A stretch of 64,000 nt of DNA from Bog-473 sp035552095 (GTDB lineage Bacteria > Actinomycetota > Acidimicrobiia > Acidimicrobiales > RAAP-2), in contig DASZMA010000017.1 of assembly GCA_035552095.1 (NCBI GenBank), positions 18,753 to 82,752 of the forward strand. The letters are read 5' to 3'. The number at the start of each line of letters is the position of its first letter. The first letter of the stretch is position 1. Made by a program: the position numbers and the translations under genes. Shown here one piece after another: positions 59,109-64,000 of the stretch. Below the pieces are notes generated by a model. It was given only the letters and a program-made list of their open reading frames with translations, did not search any database and was not told the origin of the DNA.

Positions 59109-60176
59109 GTGGACGAGCTCAGCACGGCCTTCCGGGCGCTGGTCGACGAGCTCGGGGCACTCGAACAGCACATCCTCCACGGGCCCAACACCCCGCTCGA
59201 CCCCCAGGGGGTGGTGGAGGGGTACAAGTGGATCCTCTCCATCCTCCAGGTGGCCGTCGACACCCAGGTGTGGGCCGATGCCGCCAATCCCCGCTTCGTC
59301 GAGATCGTCGGCCCCTACAAGAAGTGGGGCGGCGACAATGCGGACGCCTTCTACCAGTTCACCCCGATCGACCCCGCCCGCACCTACCGCGTCACCGGGC
59401 TGATCGGCGACGCCGTCTACCTCTCCCTCACCGTCTACGGCGGGCCCGATGACGGCCGCTACTCCGAGCGCATCGTCGGCAGCGTCAACCGGCGCGACCT
59501 CGACATCGGCCCCGACGGGACCTTCGAGATCCACCTGGGACCCCAGGCCGGACCCGGCCCGTCCATCGTCCTGGAGCCCGATGCCGTCTGCGCCATCACC
59601 CGGGACTACCTGATCGACCCGGTCAACGGGCGCCGGCTGCAGTGGAAGATCGAGGCGGTCGACCCCCCGCTCACCCGGCCCGAGGACGGGTCCGATCTGG
59701 CCCGGCGCTTCACCGCCGCCCTCACCTTCCTGCGCGACCAGGCCCAGATTGTCCCGCTCAGCCTGGGCGAGCCGAACACCATTGACGAGCCCTACCCCGT
59801 CCCCACCGCCACCTTCGGCTGGGCGGCCGGCGACGCTGCCTACGCCATGGGGAGCTTCGACCTGGGCGACGACGAGGCGCTCGTCATCACCGGTCGCTCC
59901 CCCGAGTGCGCCTTCTGGAACCTCTGCCTGTGGAACCAGCTCCTCCATACCTATAACTACGACTACGAACGGGTGACCCTCAACGGCGGTCAGGTGACCT
60001 ACAACGACGACGGGTCCTGGACGATCGTGGTGGCGCCGGACGACCCCGGCCATCCCAACTGGGTCTCGACCGCCGGCCACGGCCGCGGCCGCATCTGGCT
60101 GCGCTGGTTCCTCCCCGAGGTGACACCGGCCCGGCCCACCACCCGGGTGGTCCCGCTGGACCAGGTGCTGGCATGA
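59109..60176 (+). CDS. DUF1214 domain protein, copy 2
   Basis: A 355-residue protein starting with GTG, 2 bp after the dehydrogenase stop. The C-terminal DUF1214 block is clear: LHTYNYDYERVTLNGGQ, NDDGSWTIVVAPDDPGHPNW, then RIWLRWFLPEV. The N-terminal half has EGYKWILSILQVAVDTQVWAD and RTYRVTGLIGDAVYLSLTVYG, corresponding to the GCAYLGMTFG region of copy 1. The sulfotransferase start overlaps its stop by 4 bp (ATGA), so it is translationally coupled to it. Function unproven. Confidence 0.82.
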   Translation: MDELSTAFRALVDELGALEQHILHGPNTPLDPQGVVEGYKWILSILQVAVDTQVWADAANPRFVEIVGPYKKWGGDNADAFYQFTPIDPARTYRVTGLIGDAVYLSLTVYGGPDDGRYSERIVGSVNRRDLDIGPDGTFEIHLGPQAGPGPSIVLEPDAVCAITRDYLIDPVNGRRLQWKIEAVDPPLTRPEDGSDLARRFTAALTFLRDQAQIVPLSLGEPNTIDEPYPVPTATFGWAAGDAAYAMGSFDLGDDEALVITGRSPECAFWNLCLWNQLLHTYNYDYERVTLNGGQVTYNDDGSWTIVVAPDDPGHPNWVSTAGHGRGRIWLRWFLPEVTPARPTTRVVPLDQVLA

Positions 60177-61438
60177 CGGCCCGCCCGGCGCCGGTCACCC
60201 TGGACGACCTGGCCCAGCCGCGCTTTCCCGCCGCCGCCCAGCCCGTGCTCGACCTGATGACCGAGTTCGGCCCCACCCTGAGCCTGGAACCCAAGGACCT
60301 CATGGACGATGCCCGGGCCGCCACCGGCCTCGACGACTTCGGCCCGGGCGACTTCGTCCAGCGGCTCAGCGTGCTGTGCCTGGCGCTGCGCCATGAGGCC
60401 GGCCTCAGCCCGGCCGGCATCACCGCCTCCTACGGCCTGTTGACCGGTCTGCTGAAGAACCGATTGCTCATTGAGGACCTCTGCGCCCGGCAACCCGAGA
60501 TCCTCTCGGTGCCCATCGACCGGCCCATCATCATCTGCGGGCTGCCGCGCACCGGTACCACTCACCTGCACAACTTGATGTCGGCCGATCCGGGCCTGCG
60601 CTCGCTCCCCTACTGGGAGAGCCTGGAGCCGGTGTTGGCCCTGCCCGAACAGCCCGGCCCGGGCCAGCCCGATCCCCGGCTGGCCCGCACGGCCACCTCG
60701 GTGGACCTGCTCAACACGGCCATGCCCTACTTCCAGCGCATGCACGAGATGACGGTCGACCACGTGCACGAGGAGATCCAGCTCCTGGCCATCGACTTCT
60801 CGACCATGCTGTTCGAGACCACCGCGCTCCTGCCCAGCTGGCGCCGGTACTACCTGTCACACGATCAGACGCCGTCCTACGCCTACCTCAAGAAAATTCT
60901 GCAGGTGATGACCTGGTTGCGGGGCGGCCGGCGCTGGGTGCTCAAGTCGCCCCAGCACCTGGAGCAGTTCGGGCCGCTGCGGACCGTCTTCCCCGACGCC
61001 ACCTTCGTGGTGACCCACCGCGACCCGGCCAGCGTGACCGTCTCACTGGCCACCATGGTGTCCTACACGGCCCGGCTCAGCGTCGCCCGGGTCGATCCCG
61101 TCGCCATCAGCACCTACTGGAGCGATCGGATTGAGCAGATGCTGCGCTCGTGTGTGGCCGACCGGGATCTCCTCCCGGCTGAGCGCTCCATCGACGTCGG
61201 GTTCAACGAGCTCATGGCCGACGACGTGGCCACCGTCGAACGGATTTACGAACGAGCGGGCGAACCGATGACCCCGGCCATCCGGGTCGCCATGGACGAG
61301 TACCGGAACCAGCATCCCCGCGGCCGCCACGGAACGATCAACTACGAACCCGAGACACTCGGCCTTGACCTGGCCGAGCGCCGGCGCGCCCTGGCCTTCT
61401 ATTCCGAGCGCTTCAACGTGGCGTCGGAAGGGCCCTGA
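60173..61438 (+). CDS. Sulfotransferase family protein (PAPS-dependent), copy 2
   Basis: A 421-residue sulfotransferase paralogous to the one at 16816-18075. The phosphosulfate loop is IIICGLPRTGTTHLHNLM (about residues 118-135); the 3'-phosphate region is WVLKSPQHLEQFGPLRTVFPDATFVVTHRDPAS. The C-terminus NYEPETLGLDLAERR replaces the DYSFADTG end of copy 1. It is the last gene of a three-gene operon with mscR and the DUF1214 gene. Acceptor unknown; a lipid or sterol hydroxyl is possible. Confidence 0.88.
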   Translation: MTARPAPVTLDDLAQPRFPAAAQPVLDLMTEFGPTLSLEPKDLMDDARAATGLDDFGPGDFVQRLSVLCLALRHEAGLSPAGITASYGLLTGLLKNRLLIEDLCARQPEILSVPIDRPIIICGLPRTGTTHLHNLMSADPGLRSLPYWESLEPVLALPEQPGPGQPDPRLARTATSVDLLNTAMPYFQRMHEMTVDHVHEEIQLLAIDFSTMLFETTALLPSWRRYYLSHDQTPSYAYLKKILQVMTWLRGGRRWVLKSPQHLEQFGPLRTVFPDATFVVTHRDPASVTVSLATMVSYTARLSVARVDPVAISTYWSDRIEQMLRSCVADRDLLPAERSIDVGFNELMADDVATVERIYERAGEPMTPAIRVAMDEYRNQHPRGRHGTINYEPETLGLDLAERRRALAFYSERFNVASEGP

Positions 61439-61507
61439 CCCGAATCAGCGGCCCGAGGCATGCTCACGTCGTATCACCGGGCAAGCAGTCACGTTCGCTC
61501 AGCGGCG

Positions 61508-63136
61508 TCAGAGCAGGTCAAACTGGTTCTTGAGTCCGAGGCGGAAACTGAGTTGGTCCAGTTGCCGCAAAGGCGCGAAGGCCCGGGGCTCACGGAAAGG
61601 CCAAACCTTGCACCGAGCCTCGGTCGAACCCGAGGCATCGAGGATTCCGTTGACCGCCCGTCGAGCCGCTTCGTTGGCCGCCTCCATGGTGGCCAGGTCG
61701 GTGTAGGTCCGGACGTAGTCGGAGGCCAGGAACAGGTTCTCAATCTTGGTGACCGCTTCGGGCCGGATCTTCCAGGAGCGCACCGTGTTGATGAGGAGCG
61801 GCTCCAGGTTGGTCGCCTGGGTCGGGTTGGGGTACATGATGTCAGGGTCGAGGAACCACCCGTGCAGCTTGGCCTTGCTAAGAGGGTTGACCCCGTTCTG
61901 GGTCAGGTGCTCGCCCAGCTGGGCCATCACCTCGTCCTTGACCTCCCAATCGCTCAAGTGCATGGCCGGCTTCTTGTGGAGTATGCCCGGGGTCTCCCAG
62001 TCCGAGATGTCAACCGAGAGAACGCCCTTCACTTTGCCGTCGCCCATCCCCTCAAGATCTGTCTGCGACCAGAACTGACGCTGAGAGATGGAAGTCAGGC
62101 CGAACGGGGAATCCATGTACATGGTGTGCCCGTGGGTGATCTCCACGTCCTCTTCGAAGTAGAGCTGGATCCCGTTCATCCATCGCGTGGTCAGGGAGCC
62201 CAGGAACGCCAGGCTCGGGTCGGCCGTCTTCATGGCATGGGTGGTCAATGTATGCATCACCTCGACCGGCAAGGCCGACACGTAGTAGTCCGCCTTCACC
62301 ATCCGGGTCGTCGTGCCGTCCGTCACCGTCACTCCGGTGATGCGGCCCTGGCGGCAGTGGATGCTCTGCACCTTCTGCTCCTGGTGCCGGACCACCCCCA
62401 AGGAGTGCAGATGCTGCACCCAGGGGTCGATCCACACATCGTTGGTCGGGCCGTTGAGAACCCGGTCCATCTGGCGACCGGGCGAGAAGTCCATCATCAG
62501 CTGGAGCAGGATGTACCCACAGGACCGTGCGCTCATCTCTTGGGCCTTGGCCGCCACGAAACATCGGGTCATGCCGTCGGCCAGGAATGTCTGGTAGGCC
62601 TTGGAGCGCGACCCGGCACCGGAGAACTCCCACCAGCTGACCTGCTCCCACTCGGCGAACCGCCGCTCCTGGCAGCTGGAGAGCAGCGTGAGCAACCGGT
62701 TGGTGAAGTGGACCGCATCGGCCGGTGAGATGCCCACCTTGGAGAAATCGAGGAAGCCACGGCTGGCCTTGAGATCCGACAGTGACCGTGGGAAGCGGTC
62801 GGGCACAATGATGGATGAGAGCCCGGACCGGGCGAAGTCGGCCCGCGTCGTCTCTACCAGGTTGCCGGCTACGCCGTCGGCCTGCCCCTGGTAGGGGATG
62901 CGGGCCATGGTGTCGATCACGTGACGGTAGAAGCCGGCAAAGAAGCGGAAGCCGTGCTCTCCGGGCAGGGGTCGGCGGCCACCGCTGGCCGAGTGGGGCA
63001 CCTCGATGCTGCGCGCCTTTCCCCCCACCCGGGGCCGCTGCTCGTAGAGGTCAACCGAGAAGCCTCGCTCGGCCAGCTCGTGGGCCGTCGACAATCCGGC
63101 CACACCACCTCCCAGCACCGCCACGGTGGTTGGCAT
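61508..63136 (-). CDS. FAD-dependent amine-oxidase/phytoene-desaturase-like oxidoreductase
   Basis: A 542-residue flavoprotein. The FAD-binding motif is VAVLGGGVAGLSTAHELAERGFSVDLYEQ at the N-terminus, then PRVGGKARS and GEHGFRFFAGFYRHV, typical of the desaturase/hydroxysqualene-dehydroxylase group. The C-terminal FAD motif is IENLFLASDYVRTYTDLATMEAANEAARRAV. It could desaturate or dehydroxylate an isoprenoid. ATG 63136 follows AAGGAGG and overlaps the upstream stop by 1 bp (TGATG). No phytoene or squalene synthase is in the window; the carotenoid oxygenase at 28 kb is a loose functional link. Confidence 0.85.
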   Translation of the reverse strand: MPTTVAVLGGGVAGLSTAHELAERGFSVDLYEQRPRVGGKARSIEVPHSASGGRRPLPGEHGFRFFAGFYRHVIDTMARIPYQGQADGVAGNLVETTRADFARSGLSSIIVPDRFPRSLSDLKASRGFLDFSKVGISPADAVHFTNRLLTLLSSCQERRFAEWEQVSWWEFSGAGSRSKAYQTFLADGMTRCFVAAKAQEMSARSCGYILLQLMMDFSPGRQMDRVLNGPTNDVWIDPWVQHLHSLGVVRHQEQKVQSIHCRQGRITGVTVTDGTTTRMVKADYYVSALPVEVMHTLTTHAMKTADPSLAFLGSLTTRWMNGIQLYFEEDVEITHGHTMYMDSPFGLTSISQRQFWSQTDLEGMGDGKVKGVLSVDISDWETPGILHKKPAMHLSDWEVKDEVMAQLGEHLTQNGVNPLSKAKLHGWFLDPDIMYPNPTQATNLEPLLINTVRSWKIRPEAVTKIENLFLASDYVRTYTDLATMEAANEAARRAVNGILDASGSTEARCKVWPFREPRAFAPLRQLDQLSFRLGLKNQFDLL

Positions 63137-64000
63137 CACGCCTCCTTGTCAGTTCGCATGCGTTGTGGGTTCGGCTCTGACTCACCGAGCAGCTCGCGTA
63201 CCCGGCGGGCGATGCCTTCGGCGCCGACCTCGTTCGCCATCGCGAGCGCACGCGTCGCCAACGTCATCCGCTCCTCGCCCTCGGCCAGCCGGGCCTGCTC
63301 GAGGACGGTGCGGGCCAACCAGGTGGGCGACTGCAGGTCCTCGCAGAGCCGTGCCGAGGCCGCCAGCAGCCTGGCCGCCTCCTCGGCTCGACCGAGCGCC
63401 CCGGCCAGCATGCCCAATCGCAGGTCCACCGGTCCGGCACAGGCGATGGTGCCCCAACCCATACGGCCGGTGAACGGCACCAGCAGGTGCCACAGCTCGT
63501 CGGCCCGCACCGGATCGCCCAAACGGACGGACAACTCGGCCAGCAACACCATGCCGGTGACCCACATGGCATCACGAGGGACGGCGAGGCCATGGTCCGC
63601 CGCCCCCAATTCGAAGTGCTCCCGCCCTTCCTCGTGGTGGCCGGTCTCGACGAGAATGGTGGCCAGCGTCATGTGCCATGACGGCACGCCCGGCTGCTCC
63701 ACCAGCACCATCCGGGCCATCGGCTCCAGTTCTTCCAGTCGACCTTGATCGTGTCGGATCACGAACAGTTGCCCGGCCATACTGCCGACCGCCAGCGATG
63801 GTGGCAGCAGGGCTGATTGGCCGATCTCGAAGGCCGACATGGCCAGCCGCTCCGCCTCGGTCAGGTCGCCAGCCAGGATGGCCCGGGCCGATCGCAACAA
63901 CTCGACGTTCCACAGGTAGGCCGGTTGGCGCAGGTCGCGGGCGATCTGGGCCGTCGTCTCGAGATGCTCGTCGGCCAGCGCCAGCTGGCCCACCTCGAGG
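63136..64000 (-). CDS. C-terminal helical-repeat (TPR-like) part of a large regulator or ATPase, cut by window edge
   Basis: The last 287 or so residues of a larger protein that runs off the right edge. The sequence is a chain of TPR-like helical pairs (QLALADEHLETTAQIARDLRQPAYLW, LEELEPMARMVLVEQPGVPSWHMTLATILVETGHHEEG, MVLLAELSVRLGDPVRADELWHLL). It resembles the C-terminal region of actinobacterial AAA-ATPase/nucleotide-cyclase or LuxR-type large regulators, where a sentence of the form P-x-W-x-x-x-L-A and R-D-x-x-W recurs. The N-terminal domains are outside the window, so the class cannot be fixed. Its stop overlaps the flavoprotein start by 1 bp. Confidence 0.75.
   Translation of the reverse strand, partial: LEVGQLALADEHLETTAQIARDLRQPAYLWNVELLRSARAILAGDLTEAERLAMSAFEIGQSALLPPSLAVGSMAGQLFVIRHDQGRLEELEPMARMVLVEQPGVPSWHMTLATILVETGHHEEGREHFELGAADHGLAVPRDAMWVTGMVLLAELSVRLGDPVRADELWHLLVPFTGRMGWGTIACAGPVDLRLGMLAGALGRAEEAARLLAASARLCEDLQSPTWLARTVLEQARLAEGEERMTLATRALAMANEVGAEGIARRVRELLGESEPNPQRMRTDKEA

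Noticed and set aside
1..64000. Prophage, insertion sequence, integron, toxin-antitoxin or biosynthetic megasynthase content
   Set aside because: No transposase, integrase, phage structural gene, short toxin-antitoxin pair or NRPS/PKS module was found among the supported genes, and no terminal inverted repeats were seen around any gene block.

Overview
The window is very GC-rich, codes densely on both strands, and uses many GTG starts and ATGA/GTGA gene overlaps. An S-(hydroxymethyl)mycothiol dehydrogenase (mycothiol is an actinobacterial thiol), a DUF222/HNH protein, a Rv2131c-like CysQ, DUF35-thiolase pairs and fused Liv-type ABC proteins point to an actinobacterium. Class Acidimicrobiia is my best guess, but this is inference from gene content, not phylogeny. 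I see no rRNA, tRNA, CRISPR array, insertion sequence or prophage.

Layout. 1-7.6 kb: a partial acyltransferase-3, glutamate decarboxylase, a Gfo/Idh/MocA oxidoreductase, the TldD/TldE protease pair and a DUF222-HNH protein. 7.6-16 kb (minus strand): cassette 1, made of a surface-anchored protein, a membrane-tethered substrate-binding protein, a four-domain Liv-type ABC transporter in one polypeptide, and a secreted GH16-like glycosidase. 16.2-20.2 kb: PhnZ-like HD protein, sulfotransferase, DUF1214 protein, DUF2889 protein. 20.2-27.3 kb: a seven-gene acyl-CoA/lipid catabolic operon. 27.3-30.2 kb: a membrane-anchored unknown, then a carotenoid oxygenase divergent from a TetR regulator with a readable promoter/operator. 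30.4-31.5 kb: cold-shock protein with a strong terminator, and CysQ. 31.6-35.1 kb: a PspC-fused histidine kinase and response regulator, with small PspC, DUF1707 and cyclic-nucleotide-domain proteins. 35.2-39.5 kb: MMPL exporter and an MFS-TetR operon. 39.7-48 kb: methyltransferase with a triplicated start region, aldo/keto reductase, acyltransferase-3, a second DUF35-thiolase pair, amidohydrolase, P450 and TetR. 48-57 kb (minus strand): cassette 2, with the same gene order as cassette 1, again ending in a secreted glycosidase. 57.3-64 kb: TetR, mycothiol-dependent formaldehyde dehydrogenase, a second DUF1214-sulfotransferase pair, an FAD amine-oxidase-like protein and the 3' end of a large helical-repeat regulator.

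Main themes. (1) The duplicated cassette is the most unusual content: each copy encodes a complete importer with all four ABC domains in one chain, a transmembrane-tethered receptor, an anchored surface protein of unknown family and a secreted glycosidase. I infer a polysaccharide- or glycoconjugate-linked uptake system. (2) CoA-dependent lipid or steroid-like catabolism is spread over two loci, each with a thiolase-fold/DUF35 pair. (3) Two sulfotransferase-DUF1214 pairs occur with a PAP phosphatase (CysQ) that would recycle the PAP made by sulfotransferases. (4) Several TetR genes lie beside clear inverted repeats that make good operator candidates.
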